A DNA stretch of 64,000 nt from Tausonia pullulans (GCA_951802195.1 OX637631.1:1-64000), one strand, 5' to 3'; shown: positions 10,957-23,089, counted from the stretch's first letter. Numbers and translations are program-made. The notes: a model not told the origin generated them from the sequence alone.

Positions 10957-11156
10957 NNNNNNNNNNNNNNNNNNNNNNNNNNNNNNNNNNNNNNNNNNNN
11001 NNNNNNNNNNNNNNNNNNNNNNNNNNNNNNNNNNNNNNNNNNNNNNNNNNNNNNNNNNNNNNNNNNNNNNNNNNNNNNNNNNNNNNNNNNNNNNNNNNNN
11101 NNNNNNNNNNNNNNNNNNNNNNNNNNNNNNNNNNNNNNNNNNNNNNNNNNNNNNNN
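10957..11156. other. Assembly gap (200 N)
   Basis: Exactly 200 undetermined bases. The gap removes the last part of POL31 (+) and the last codons of ATP12 (minus), so the two genes are convergent and end inside it. The round length suggests a placeholder rather than a measured distance. Confidence 0.98.
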
Positions 11157-12689
11157 CGGGTGGACATCCAGCAGCAAACACCGCACGCTCCCAAGCTGGC
11201 GCCGCACATCCTGGTAGTCGACATCGTGCGTGTCCTCGACCTCGCCCCAGACGTCGATCTGCGAGTCGACCTCGACGTGGGACGCAAGCGATGCCTCCTC
11301 GACCGTCAGCCGGCCTTCGACAAGCGCAAGCGCAACGAGGAACGACTTGGTCGTGTACACGGACCGCTCGAAGGCTGCAGGCACAACGCAGGCGAGTCAG
11401 TCCGAGGGACGACGGCAGGCAGCACAGCAGCAGCGGCGGTCGCTGCGGGACCTACCAGCGAGCTTCCAACCGTCAAAGGCAGCGATGTGGTCCGCAAGCC
11501 TCTCGCGAGTCGCCTGGGGCTGCTTGGAGATGAAAAGTCCGTCGTAGACGTTGACTGAATTGGAGTTGGGAGTTCGGGCGAGGCGGCGTCGTCCTACGTC
11601 AGCGACGGAGACAGAGAGAGAGAGAGAACGGAAAGTCAAGCGCGCGCCTGCACACGACCACCCACCATCAACGCCAAAGTGCTCCCTCGTCCAGGTCAGA
11701 ATCGGGTCCCACCGCTCCTCCTGGAGCCGGACAAGCGCCCGGGGTCGCTCCTCCTGGAAGCAGATGGTGTCCGTGTCGAGATACTTGAGGAGAGCTGCGC
11801 ACACCTGAGGGTGCGTCGCCGTCTGAGCCTCCGCGGCTCCAGAGTCAGAGGTGAGGGCGTCGATGGCGCGGGAGGTGAGCGACGTCTTAGGCGAGGAGGC
11901 CAGAGTAGAGGGGCAGTACGTGGTCAGTCTGGGCCAAGGGAGAGTGCAAGCCACGAGCGAGGAAGGAGCAGGAGGTCGGCGTCCCCACCCCACCCACCCA
12001 CTGCACGCGTCCGTCCTTCGAAGAACGGGCGAGACGCGTGCCCTCTCGCTCACTCCACTCCGCCCGTCTCTGCTTCGCGGCCAGACCGGAGATCAGGTAC
12101 TCACAACAGGGAGAGCGTGGTTCTTGAGAACCTGGGTCTGGTTCTCCCATTCGTTGGCAATCAGAAACGCCGTCGGGGCCTTGGACGGCGGAAGGAGGAG
12201 CTGCTTGCCGCCCGGGGTGCGGAGAGGGCGCGAGTCCAGGAGGATTTGGATGCCTGTGTTGTCCGGGGAAAGTATGAGACCCCACATGCATGAAGGGAGA
12301 GAAACCAAGAGAGGACAACGGGCAAAGGGCTCACCCTCCGGCGTGTGCTTGACGCTGACCGACTTCCAGAAGCGACCAAACGTCTTCTCGGCCCCTGATG
12401 CGGCAAGTGGCAGGTCCAAGTGTCAGCAGAGTCTGACCCGAGAAGGAAGAAAAAAAAAAGGTGAACCAAGAGAACGCTACAGACGGTTCGTCTCGCTGAC
12501 GATAACGCCGTCAGCTGGCTTCTCCTCCTTCGCCTTGGTCCCCAGCGGCGTGTAAACGGGCTTGAGTGGAGGGGCCGGCGCCATCGCGGCCTGGACCCGC
12601 GGGGTCGACGAGAAGAGGGCCCGCTGGATCGGCATGGAAGCCGACGGGATGTTTGCCCGGAGAAGAGGGAAAGCGCGACGTATCGACAT
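11157..12689 (-). CDS. ATP12: ATP12 family F1-ATP synthase assembly chaperone, last codons in gap
   Basis: This mitochondrial matrix chaperone binds F1 alpha subunits during ATP synthase assembly. Six exons fit on the minus strand: 12689-12485, 12394-12335, 12253-12105, 11885-11665, 11554-11457, 11374-11157. The first exon encodes a basic, Ser/Arg-rich presequence (MSIRRAFPLL..., ALFSSTPR). Then come GRFWKSVSVKHTPE, LLDSRPLRTPGGKQL, AFLIANEWENQ and, at the C-terminus, VDSQIDVWGEVEDTHDVDY then QDVRRQLGSVRCLLL, which is close to the normal end of the family. Only a few residues should be missing. It is convergent with POL31. Confidence 0.92.
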
Positions 12690-14164
12690 GGACGGAAGGA
12701 GGTAGGGGCGGGCGGTGGTCGTTGGCGGGCTCCAGGCGCGTCGCGACTTTCCGCTGGTCAGCGAGCAGATCACTGCTGAGTCGGCGTGAGCCGTCGCTTA
12801 GCTTCGCTGGGTTGTCTCCTCGCTCTTCCTTCACGCCAGTGAGGGCAGGAATGTGATCTCGCATGGGTCGGCAGATGAGTGCGTAAAACATGAGGTTCCG
12901 CGCATCAGGGAGTTGTGCGGAGAATGCAAAATCGCAAAAAAGATCAGCGCGCCACACTCAGACCAGGGGAAGACTATCCGCAGGGCCGAATCGCTTGAAT
13001 GAGCTGATGTTGATAACTTGACGGCGGAAGAAAACTGAAGCCTCGTCTGACATTCAGTCAAAGGTCATCCGAACGATTCGACGTAATTCATGTGATCGCT
13101 GGGTAATGATGCTTAACCGGATCACATCTCGAGGCAAGCGCAGAGATGATCGCGAGAACTTGGAACATAGGCAATCGACTTGCATTCATGAAGGATGAAG
13201 GATCGAAAAGACATCAGCCGTTTGAGCGAGGGAAGCTATCTTGAGCCGCTCTGCTGTTATATGGGATCTACGGTGTTGAAGCGCGGCAATGTGGTAGACA
13301 TTCGTTCCAGTTGTGCGGTTGACTGCGATCATACTGGTAAGCCTTCTCTCACCAGCACTTTAGTAGTTGAAGGCCATCTGGACCCTGATAGTGCGTTGAT
13401 CTCGACTTGAACCTGTAGTCCGCAGCCCGTGATCTCCCTCCATACATCCGGCATCTGCATCGCACCTTGCCAGCCCTCATTGTCTGTCTTATGCGCTCCG
13501 TGGATGCAAGCACTCTCCCTTAGTCGGACGGCCTCATCTTTCTTTTTCAAACGGTTCTGCATCAACAAGAGCAAGGCTATAGACCGTTTGCCCACACGGA
13601 GCATCTTCTGGGTCTGGGAAAGCCTGCGTTTGCTTGAACATTTCCTAACAAGAAGAACCTCCGAGCAAACGCAAGCGCATGCATGCCCGCCCGATGACAG
13701 CGCACAGAATGGATGTGCGAAGCCGTGATTCTTCCAGCCTCCCAGGAATCTGCTTGAGTTCCGGCCCCTTGGATCCCTCAGGCGCAGTAGGCTCCTCCAG
13801 TTGGCGCGGTTCTTTTCCAAGACCTGCTGCCTGCCTGCCTCTGCCCGGCCGGGGTCGACGACACATATTTCTCCGAACCTCTCTCTTTCGCTCACTCGCG
13901 CTGTATCCCCGGATCCCCAGACCCGCTCCCCGCTCTCCCTTCTCCTTTGCACGGGTCTCGGCGCGTCGCCCCCTGGGCCTCCCTGGGTCGGCTGGGCCCT
14001 CCCGGCAGGGGCCTCTCGCTTCTCCATCCGAATCGCTCGAGGCCGAGCATCATTTCCTAAACTCCTTCCAGCTTGCTTTTGTCTCCCACCCTTTCGCCGG
14101 CCTTATTTTCGCTCCCTTCAACACACTCGACGGCCGACATCTTCCTCTCTCTCAGACGAACGCC
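12690..14164. other. Intergenic, promoter and long leader; no gene assigned
   Basis: This lies between divergent ATP12 and the polyQ gene. No family match was found. A 232-codon minus frame (13329-14027) has no recognisable domain, and most of it lies opposite the pyrimidine-rich leader of the downstream gene. The stretch 13850-14160 is rich in CT and C runs, typical of basidiomycete leaders. Confidence 0.5.
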
Positions 14165-15645
14165 ATGTCGAGCAACCGCCGGTCGACGCGAATCGCATCC
14201 CGGCCATCCCCCCAGAGCGCGACGTCCCCCCGGTCCAACGACGGCGACGACGACCCCCCCGACCACTCCTCGCCCGTGACCTCCTCACCCGGGCCGGGGG
14301 AACCGCGCCGAGCGAGCAAGGCTACTGGTGCTGGTGCTGGAGGAGGAGGTGGTGGCGGAGCTGCAGGACCGAAAAAGTTCAAGCTCTCGACCTCGTCCGG
14401 AGGCGGTCTCTTCAAGCGTAGGGCCGGCAAGCAGCAGCCGTCGCCCTCGCCGGCGACGACCCTCAAGCAGACGGCGACCGGCTCGACACCTCCAGGCGGA
14501 GCGAAGGGGGACAAGAAGACCGGCGGTTCAGGCCCACCTGCAGCGGTGGCGACAGCAGCCTTGGTGGACCCCATGCCTCCGGGTCTCTTTACGACGATAC
14601 TCGGCCGAGGGCATGCCAAAAAGCCGTCGTTCGACCGACAGCACCAGCCGAACCAGCCGAACCAGCAGAGCAACATGCTCGCGGGCCTCCCTCAGATGCA
14701 GCCCGTCGGCCAGCTGGGTGTCGCCGAGTTTATGCACGTCGAGGACATCTCCCGCGACGGCCTCCATGGCCAGCAACAACATCAACAGCAGCAGCGGTTC
14801 GGCGTTCCCCTCGAAGTTCCGCACGCAGTTCCGGCGTCCGGCCCGTACTACCAGCAACACCCTCAGCACCCGCCGCCCCAGCAGCCTCAATACACCTACC
14901 AGCCGCACCCCCAGCAGCATCACCAACAAGCTCTCCACCAGCCTCTCCCCCTCCGGATGGCGGTCCCCCCCGACTCGCTCACCGAGGCTCTCCGCGCGCA
15001 CCAGGCGGCTCAGCAACAGCAACGGCAGCAGCAACAGCATGACGATCTCTTCCTCGACCCAAGCCTGAGGGAGAACCCGCCTCCGCCACCTGGCCAGCCA
15101 CCGCAACAGCTCGAGCAGGACGTCCGCCAGCAGCTCTTCAAGGACGTCGCGACGATCCTCTACGTTGACCCCTCGCAGGCCGAGGACCTCGTAGTCAGTA
15201 GAGAGCGCCTGAGGGAGCCTCGTGCGCGCGCATGTCTCCAGTCTGACCCCATGCCTCTTCTCAGAACCACTTTGTCCAGCGGATCGACGCCAACAGCACT
15301 TATTTTGAGCGCGGTGTCCTACCCGAGGCTCAGTCCGAGTCTGGCCGAGCGCTACTCGGTTCACTGGCGGCCCAGGTGTGTGGCGGCTCTTGCGCTCTCG
15401 CCCTCTCTCCTTTTCGCGCAATACATCCCACTCAAATCTTGTCCCTTCAGGCCATCGAGCTGGATCTCGTACGCAAAGTGCACACGGGTGAGGCTACCGG
15501 AGGACGTAATGCCTGGCCGAACGTGGGGATCTGGTTGGTGACCAAGGTGCGGCATTGGCCTTGCTGTTCTGCGTGTAGTACTGCTTTCTGATGTGGCGCT
15601 CGTTTGCCACAGGCCTTTGATATCTGGACCGGGCAGATATCGTGA
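14165..15645 (+). CDS. Hypothetical low-complexity protein, Gln/Pro/His-rich
   Basis: Unidentified. Four exons fit: 14165-15193, 15265-15375, 15451-15546, 15613-15645 (about 422 residues). The N-terminal third is Ser/Pro/Gly-rich with basic patches (RRSTRIASRPSPQS, KKFKLSTSS), a poly-Gly run and many Ser/Thr-Pro sites. The middle has several Gln and His/Gln runs. The C-terminal ~110 residues are folded-looking: QQLFKDVATILYVDPSQAED, NHFVQRIDANSTYFERGVL, then AIELDLVRKVHTGEATGG and a short tail ending FDIWTGQIS. The layout suggests a disordered nuclear regulator with one conserved C-terminal domain, but I do not recognise the family. All intron phases agree (phase 0). An 8-bp inverted repeat (GATATCTG/CAGATATC, 15619-15641) overlaps the end of the coding region. 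Confidence 0.7.
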
Positions 15646-16211
15646 AAGAGGGGTTTTTTTTTTTTTTTTTTTTTTGTTGGCCCATCCTCCTGTTTCTCGT
15701 CCCCTGCGCATGCCGCGCCGCTACTTGCCCAATATTGACGGGTAGCAAACACCCACTTGGGTCTTCTCCTTTCCTCCATGACAGGTGCGTCCCTATTTGT
15801 GACCCCTCTGCCTCCCTACCGCCATTCCGACTGACACTCTCGTCTACTCGCTACTAGCCACGACCCCCCGCTTCCCCTCTCACCTCTCATCCTATCTCTA
15901 CTCTCCTGGGTCTTTCGATGGACTGTTCGTCGGGATAGGGTGTCCGGGGTTTCCCTATGTAGCTTGCTAGATGTTAAAACGATTCTAATAACCAGCTGCT
16001 GTATCTCCGAGTTTCATCGCGGTTTGCTCCTACACATGCGACTCAGTCCCTGGCGACCGCAGCCTTCCGACTTCTCTCGCGGAGACGCGCGTTCTCGCTC
16101 TCCTTCAACCACCAACAACGCGACGTACCTGTCTCCTGCATCACCTTTTCTTTACTTTCTCCTCCGCCTCCGCCCCACCCTTCTTTCTTTCGCATCCTCT
16201 CCTCCTCTCCC
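15646..16211. other. Intergenic: 3' flank of the polyQ gene and promoter of CWF18
   Basis: This contains a run of 22 T (15654-15675) just after the upstream stop codon and pyrimidine-rich sequence leading into the CWF18 start. No gene was seen. Confidence 0.6.
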
Positions 16212-17206
16212 ATGTCCCTGGTCGACGCCTCCGCGTCGCGGAAAGCCCGGCTCGAAGCCCTCCGGAAGCGCAAGGCCGGCGACGTCGTTGGCGAGGACGG
16301 CAAGCCGTTCGTCCCTCTGTCTCTGTCTCTGTCTCCCTCACTGGCTGTCAGGCTTACTCAATCATGCGAGCGCGTGATCCAGGGCCCCCATCCAGCTCAA
16401 GCAGCGGAACTTTGACCCGTCAACGAGGGAGGCCAAGAAGGTGCGCACGCACGCGTCCTCGTCCGAGTCGCACTTTCCTCCGGATATCCGTTAGCCCTCC
16501 TCCCTCTCACTTGACTGACTCGACCTCCTCACCAGTTCACGATGGACTCGCTCGACTCGACGATCGAGGGTGAGCTGGAGGGCGTCACGGACAAGATCCT
16601 CGCCGAGGATGAGGCGCGCCGGACCGAAGAGCTCGTTCGTCCTTGTCGCTTTCTGACTCCTCCTGCTTCTGCCTCCCAAGCAACCATTGAACCTTGGACT
16701 GAATGATTCCCCACCTTAGAACCTGTTGAACATTGCGCCTAAGCGACCGAACTGGGACCTCAAGCGTGACCTCGACCGGATATCGGCCAAGCTCGAGCGT
16801 GAGACGAACGAAGCGATCAAGAGTGTCATTCGTGCGTTTTCTCGCTCGCTTCCCCTGCGGCCCTCGGGGAGGGAGAATGAGGGTGTGAAGTGAGCTGGTA
16901 TGGCGACTGACTCAGTATTGTTCCTCTCTTCCTTCCCCTTCCCCCCCCCCCCCCTCACCTCGGCTCCGTCGACTCGTCGCGTCACGTCCTGCTTCTCTGG
17001 ACTTCATGGCCCTCCCTTTTTCCTTCACTCACTCAACCCAACACTCCCCTCAATCCTCACCAGGCGCCCGCATCGTCGCCCAGAACGGCAGCTCCTCATC
17101 CAAAGAGGGTGGGCTCGACCTCGTCGGCGCGCTCGATGCCCTCGGAGGCGACGACGACGACGACGACGACGAGGAGAATGAGGAGACCAAGGAGGTCGCT
17201 GAGTGA
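16212..17206 (+). CDS. CWF18: cwf18 / CCDC12 family pre-mRNA splicing factor
   Basis: This small spliceosome-associated protein co-purifies with the Prp19/Cdc5 complex. Five exons fit: 16212-16310, 16396-16440, 16536-16634, 16720-16831, 17064-17206 (about 165 residues). The N-terminus MSLVDASASRKARLEALRKR is the typical coiled-coil start. It is followed by LKQRNFDPSTREAKK and NIAPKRPNWDLKRDL, the hallmark of the family (the K-PNWDLKRD block), then a lysine/glutamate helix ending AIKSVIRARIVAQ. The C-terminus is an acidic Asp/Glu tail. The last intron is long for this window (232 bases). Length and domain order are normal. Confidence 0.88.
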
Positions 17207-17530
17207 ATGCGGGACTGTTTGGCGTGGGGAGCTGGATGGAGAGACGTGTAATTCATGTATGTATGATCGGGGAAAAGAAGGATGGGAATCCTGTGAGACG
17301 GATAGGTAGGCCGCTTTTGGAGTTGTTCAAGAAGAGAACAGCAATTTTGGCGCAAGAGAGGTCCTTGTTAAGACGGAGTCCAAAGATTGGCGAGCGGATA
17401 TGAGAAAATGTAAGCGCACATGTGGAGAGAGATCGTTGTGGCTCGGGAAACATGAATGGGAGTGTGTTGCGAGGTGGAGGAGCGAGCCGACGCCTCGAGG
17501 CGACCTGTCAACTTGTCTATCTCTCCTCCA

Positions 17531-19369
17531 ATGGCCACCATCATGTTCGACACTTCGCTTGGCGGTCTCCCTGACCTCACACCCAGGCAGCGGGCTGCTC
17601 TAAGGCGATGTCAGTTCATGAGCTTTCTCTGTGACTCTCGAGTGAGAGACTCAAGACCACGTCGCCCTTGCTCAACTTCGCTCCCGTCTGATCGATTCCC
17701 CTCCCAGCCGGCCTCCTCACCCCAGCTGAGATCCTTCTCCCCATCAGGTCAGACGTCATCAAGGCTCTCGCACCCCTCTCTCAGCACGATGCAGAGGCCC
17801 TCATCGACGCCGTGACCCGATCCGTGGTCCCCGTCCCGAGACCGCTCGTGCGCCGTCTCCCACGCGAGGAGAAGGACGCGTCTGCATCTGGCGGAGACGC
17901 GTTGGGGTCCTTCGTTGAGGACGATGAGGACGCGCCACTTCGTTTCGGGGACGACGTGATAGATGGATTGTTAGGCGGCGGTATCCGCCGTGGAGAGATC
18001 ACCGAAATCGTTGGCGAGAGGTAAGCTGCTACCTACCTACGATCCCACGCCTCCGATCTACGACGCGACTTGACCGCCTGTCTCTAGCTCGAGCGGCAAG
18101 TCCCAGCTCTGTCTCTCGCTCGCCATTTCATCTCAGCTCCCCTCTCTCGGTGGACCCTCGACGCCCTCGCCTCCTCCTCGATCCCTGGGTTCGGTCGTCT
18201 ACATCACCACCGAGGGCCATATCCCTTCCTCCCGACTCCGCGGCCTCGCCGACGGCCTCCTCCGTCGCCACCCCCAGCCCCCCCCGAACGACAACCTGAC
18301 CGCGGACGACTTGGCGGACCACATCTACCTTTTCTCCGTCAGCGACCCTGAGGCGCTCGAGCATGCGCTCGCGTATCAAGTCCCTGCGCTCGTCGAACGA
18401 CTCAACGCCAGCGCCTACAATCCCGTCGGGCCCGAGCAGTCCTCCAACACCAAGGGCAAGAGCAAGGCCGAACCGCCTCCAACCCCTTTGTCCCCACTCC
18501 GGCTCCTCATCCTCGATTCGCTCGCTGCCCTCACTCGGGCGACGTTCGATTCTGGGCCCTCGGCTCTCTCGGATCGTTCCGTCTTCCTCGCCTCAGTAAC
18601 CGACAAGCTCAAGTCGCTCGCGACCCTCCACAACCTCGCCGTCGTCGTCACAAACCAGGTCTCGGACGTCATGGAAGAGCAGCAGGCGATCCATCACCGC
18701 AAGACAAAGTTTTTCCCCCCCGAAAGGCTCCATCGACTGGACGGCGGCGCCGAGAGCGAGGATGACGAGGAGGACGATGAGGACGAGGATGCGGACGAAG
18801 ACGTCAACGATACCGGCTCGGGACCCTCGTCTTCTCTCCCGTCCAAGCGGAAGCGGCCACCCTCAACCTCGACCTCCTCCGACCCGCGCCGGCTCGTCCT
18901 CACGTACAACCCCCAGGCGCGTTGGTTCAACGGCTCAGGCCGAGACCTAGCGAAGGAGGCTGCCCTAGGCCTCGTTTGGGCCAACGGCGTCAATTCCCGT
19001 CTGATGCTCGCTCGGACGAGGCGCTTTGTTCCGTTCGATGCGGGGCTCAGTGGGGCTGAGGAGGAGAGGCTACTCGTCAGGCGATGCGGGCTCGTCTTTG
19101 GCCCGCATGCCAGGGGTGGGAGGAGGGTCGAGTATGTCGTTGGGAGGGACGCGATCTGGGGGCTTAAGCGGATGCCTGCGTTGACGCAGACGGTTGAGAT
19201 GAGGGTGGCGCAGGCTGAGGAGATTCGGGCGAAGGTTGAGCGGCGGAGGGAAGAGATTCGCGGCGGTGGCGGCGACGACAACGACGTTGAAGAGGACTGG
19301 GGGGACGACAGCTGGATGGAGAAGCTGAGGGAGGGTGATCTTGACCTGGCGTCGTCGGCAGCAGCCTAA
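17531..19369 (+). CDS. RAD57: RAD51 paralog, Rad57/XRCC3-type recombination ATPase
   Basis: This is a recA-fold ATPase that assists Rad51 filament assembly in homologous recombination, in the nucleus. Three exons fit: 17531-17609, 17708-18020, 18088-19369 (about 557 residues). After an N-terminal helical region the sequence has GGGIRRGEITEIVGESSSGK, a Walker A motif formed across the second intron. It then has VVYITTEGHIPSSRL (the Rad51-family strand with the catalytic acidic residue), RLLILDSLAAL (Walker B) and VVVTNQVSDVM. The C-terminal block LGLVWANGVNSRLMLARTRR is characteristic of the Rad57/XRCC3 group. It is longer than yeast Rad57 because of an acidic insert (EDDEEDDEDEDADED) and a Lys/Arg patch (SKRKRPPS) before that block. 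Rad55 or another paralog is the main alternative. Confidence 0.82.
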
Positions 19370-20047
19370 TCTTAGTTGAAGGGCGACGTGGAAGGTGCTA
19401 TCCCGTGAGTGTCCTTCCAGTCACAGCTGGCGTTTTCGGATCTCAGCAATCTCACCTTATTATCACCCCTCCTCTCTGATAGACAGCGCCATGAAACTCC
19501 GTCCTTCTTTAATCCTGACTCGAACTTGCATGATATTGTCCCCTGATCAATTTTGTGATAACTATGGCGTGGCTCGCATTATCGGGCGTAGCAGTCAGCG
19601 ACGAGGTGCCGTAGCCTAGCTTGCCCTCTGTATTTTCCCCAGCCGCATGCCGTTATCGTCTCTTTGCGTCCCAGTTTTATGGTGTCCATCAACCGAGTCC
19701 TGCGCGAGAAGTCGGACCGAAAGGCCTGTGGATCTGCTCTTTCCCTGTACCGCTTCCCGTTCTGGCAAGGCGAGGTATGTTGATTTGTGAGGGACATACA
19801 TCGCATCGAGAGTCATCGCGCAATGGTCTAGTCAAGACAGTCCTAATCGAAAAAATGAAAATGATTTGACACGGAAAGGTGAAGAAAAATAACATGGGAC
19901 AGATGAAGACAAGAGAGGAAGAGAGGGAGAAAGTGGGAAACGTTAGTAAGATCAACCGTGGAGAGAAAGAAAACCACTGGGGCTGGGGAGGGAGGGGGGA
20001 ACCCTGCCAGTCCCAAAGGCACTGCAGGGCTTCAGGGAGGGAAGACT
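19370..20047. other. Intergenic between convergent genes; nothing recognised
   Basis: This is the tail-to-tail region between the RAD51 paralog and the minus-strand pectate lyase. Purine-rich sequence at 19850-20000 is probably the lyase 3' flank. No gene was seen. Confidence 0.6.
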
Positions 20048-21914
20048 CTAGTACACATTGGTGATCTTGTTGATTCCGGCCGAGGCCTGGACAATGCCCG
20101 GGACGGCAGACGCCGCATCGAGGCTAATGAAAGCAGAGAGAGCACGTCAGTCTGGCTTGAGACTTCAGAGAGAAAGAGCCGGAGGACAAACGTGTAGGTG
20201 TAAGGGACGTTGGTGAGAGTTCCAACGTTTCCAGTGTCGGGCTCGTCCGAGTTAATGAAGATGTTGTCCTTCTGGACAGCGTATCCCTTCTTCTCGGTGG
20301 TCATGATGGCTATGGGGAAGAAGGTGGGTCAGATGCATGTCGGAATAAAGCAGCAGGATATTGAGGTATAATGTACGTTTGAGAACGTTGTTAAAGTTGT
20401 TGGACTCAATGAGAATCTGGGCGCCGACACGGGAGTCGATGCCGGAGATCTTGACGTCCTTGTAGTAATTGTTGTAAACCTTAGAGAAGAGGGGAGACAA
20501 GGAGCGCGTGCCTGTCAGAGGGTGCGTCGAGAGGCTAGTGATGGACTCTACACACGTGTCCGGTTCCGAAGCGGAGCGAGGGGAGCCGCGATCCGAGGTT
20601 GTAAAAGTAGTTGTGGTGGTACTGCGAAGGGGTGTAGCTCCGGTAAGTTGTTATTGAAATTTCGACGCCTAATAGTATTTACAGTGACTCGAAGGTGGCC
20701 AGTGTCCTCAGCCTAAGCAATGAAAAATGCGAGTGAGAGAGAAGAGGAAAGCGTCAGCGCCGGCATATTCTCTGTCGCACGCACCTGCACCTTTCTTTGC
20801 GTCCTTCCTCACCTTGTTGTTGTCTGAGTGACCAACGAGAGAGGTCTTGTAAGTGTCATGGAACGTGTTCCATGAGACGGTAATGAAGTCGGCGGCGTGC
20901 GAAATGTCGAGAGCGCCGTCGTAGTCTGAGGTCGGGGCGGTCGTCAGACACCACGTACGCTGAATCGAGCTCAGCTGAGCTAGTACTTACAATCTTTGTC
21001 GACGCTTCAAAAATAACAATAAGGGAAGAGGTTGTCAGACTGATCAGGAAAGATGGGGGAATGCGGAGACAAGGGGGCAGGAATTCCGGCCTGGCCATTC
21101 GCGCGCCTTCAACGGGGTTTCTTATCGAGGGAACTCACGCAAGGTCGGCGAAGAACTCGCAGTGGTCGACCCAGACGTTCGTAGTGTCGTACTGGATGGC
21201 GACAAGGTCGGTGGGTGCCTTGGACTTGGAGAGTTGGAGGTTGCGAATGATGACGTTCTTGCCCCTGGTGATGAAATCAACGTCAAACAGTTTTTGGATG
21301 GGCAGTGGAAAGATCAAGACGTACTCTTTGACGCGGAATCCTCCTCCAGTGAGACCATCGACGCTTCCTCCATTGGCACCGAAAATGGACTGCTCAACAA
21401 GTGTCAGATTGCGATGGGGCAGCTGCTGGTTGGGAAAGATTCACAGTGTTGGATCCGACGTCAACCTCTTTCCCGTCGCCCGTAATGACTCCAGAGATGA
21501 CGACGATCTAAACGATGGTGAGAATCAGGATGCGCTCAACCCTGGAAAATAGGAAGAAGAGGACAGACCTTCTTGTCAGTGCCGGTGACAGCCGAGCGGA
21601 GGGCCGAAAGAGTGGTAACTGAGGAGTGGAAGTAGGACATGATCAGCATGAGGGATGAAGACCTCTGTAATCTTAGACTCACCGGTAGTGATTTTTCCAC
21701 CGGTTCCTCCTGTCGTGCCTCCATTCTGGGTGGCATATCCAACTAGCTGGTCGACTGGAAATCGGGAGAGCGTGAGTACTTCCAGTAGATATATTGAGAG
21801 GGTAGCCAACTCACCAGCAGCGGCGCGCTTCGTAATGTCAACGTCGACGAGGGGGGCAGCCAGAGCCGACGAAGCCGCGAGAGCGAGGGAGAGGACAGTT
21901 CCAATGAAGATCAT
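20048..21914 (-). CDS. Secreted pectate lyase (PL1), intron-rich paralog
   Basis: This enzyme cleaves polygalacturonate by beta-elimination with Ca2+ outside the cell. Thirteen exons fit on the minus strand: 21914-21815, 21754-21683, 21618-21569, 21507-21445, 21389-21325, 21264-21139, 21004-20991, 20925-20813, 20712-20683, 20621-20556, 20479-20377, 20309-20192, 20123-20048 (331 residues). A signal peptide (MIFIGTVLSLALAASSALA) is followed by a Lys-Arg Kex2-type site. PL1 motifs are NVWVDHCEF, DGALDISHAADFITVSW and SRLPSLRFG (catalytic Arg block). It pairs with the + copy at 37532-39061, from which it differs by several introns and a 14-base exon. All phases agree and no stop interrupts the model, so it looks intact. 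Confidence 0.92.
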
Positions 21915-23089
21915 TGTGCTATGAGTGTGAGTGTGTAGAGAATGAGATAGATGGAGAGATAGCTGATGAGGTGATGGAGAGTAAGGATTCACTCAACGGT
22001 TGTTGGGCTTTTATGGAGGAGAGACTGGAGCTTTGCATCAAGCAATGTCCGGATCTGCCCGGTCCGCCGAGGCCGTAAGTTTGACGCTAACATGAGGAAC
22101 AGGAAAAAGCGCAGTTAGACGATATGGGCAAGAATTTAGCGGTGAGACGGGACGGGGTCGGGGTCGGAGTCTGGGTCGGACAAGGCTAGATTGTCCAGAC
22201 TACGTGCAGGAGGGTGGCGGGGGGAAAGGCGAACTGTCTCCGTCCGTGAGTGACGTCTGGCTCGTTCGGAGGAACAGCGGGAAAAGAAAACTGGAAATAA
22301 GGCGGGAAACGAAGCACGAGGTTCGCGATAGCTCCGCGTTTCAGCATTCCATTATATGAAAACGCCGGGTCCGCTTGGGAGACGATTCAGCCTTGCAGTC
22401 GAGGCGGCGCGCGTGCCGTGCCGCCGAAGGGCAAGACCTTCGAGCGAACGCAAGTGCTAGAGGCCAGGCCGCCCGGCCCTTCTCAACCATCAACCACGAC
22501 GTCTTGTGATCCACATTTTAGCCTGGGTCACTCGCCCTCACGCTTCTTGCCACCACCACACCGGATCTGCTAGACGAATCCGGGCCGGAGAAGGTCCTCT
22601 AATGTGCAATCCTCACCCTACATGAGAGCCAGTCCGGACCGCTTGAACATTTTAATGAGCGCGAAAGATGCAATAGATGGCCTGTAAGACGGCTACACTC
22701 CGGGCCGCTGCCCATTCCACTCTAGGTCAGAGTGGCAGGTGACTTTTTTTTCTTCTGTTCTTTTGCGAGAGCTAAATGAGACGAATCTGAACAGAGGACC
22801 TCGGAGTTGAGATGGGCATAGACCGAGAGGACCCCGCCCGCCTAAAATCCTCTGCGGCCCATGATCCGAGCGAACAGGCAAAATATCGCGGATAGAGTGA
22901 GCAAACAAGCATAGTATTTATCCGCTACGATTGAAGTGCTTTACTGAACTAGCGCAAGAACCAGATAAGTTAGTGTCGTCATTAGCACGCCAGACGCAAT
23001 GTATTGCGAAGCCACTCTACCGAACTCAGTTCGTTGATGAAGCACGCCACAGAGACTGTGAGATTGGAAAATAGGAGAGATACAGGCAG
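21915..23089. other. Promoter region of the minus pectate lyase; no gene assigned
   Basis: About 1.2 kb upstream of the pectate lyase start without a recognisable gene. It contains short GC-rich words such as a repeated GGGTCGG around 22150-22180. An upstream activation region for a carbon- or pectin-responsive gene is expected here, but no defined motif was identified. Confidence 0.5.

Noticed and set aside
13329-14027. 232-codon minus-strand open frame upstream of the polyQ gene
   Set aside because: No recognisable domain, Arg/Ser-rich composition typical of antisense to pyrimidine-rich leader, no splice or promoter support.
14528-15421. 297-codon minus-strand frame rich in Leu and Arg
   Set aside because: It is the antisense shadow of the Gln/His-rich exon of the + gene (Gln codons read as Leu on the other strand).
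15654-15675. T22 run after an inverted repeat as a bacterial-type terminator
   Set aside because: The genes are intron-rich eukaryotic genes. The inverted repeat lies in the coding end, and a rho-independent terminator is not expected.
19790-19860. Possible tRNA start (GCGCAATGGTCTAGT) with A-box-like sequence
   Set aside because: No matching B box, acceptor stem or anticodon arm could be folded from the following bases.
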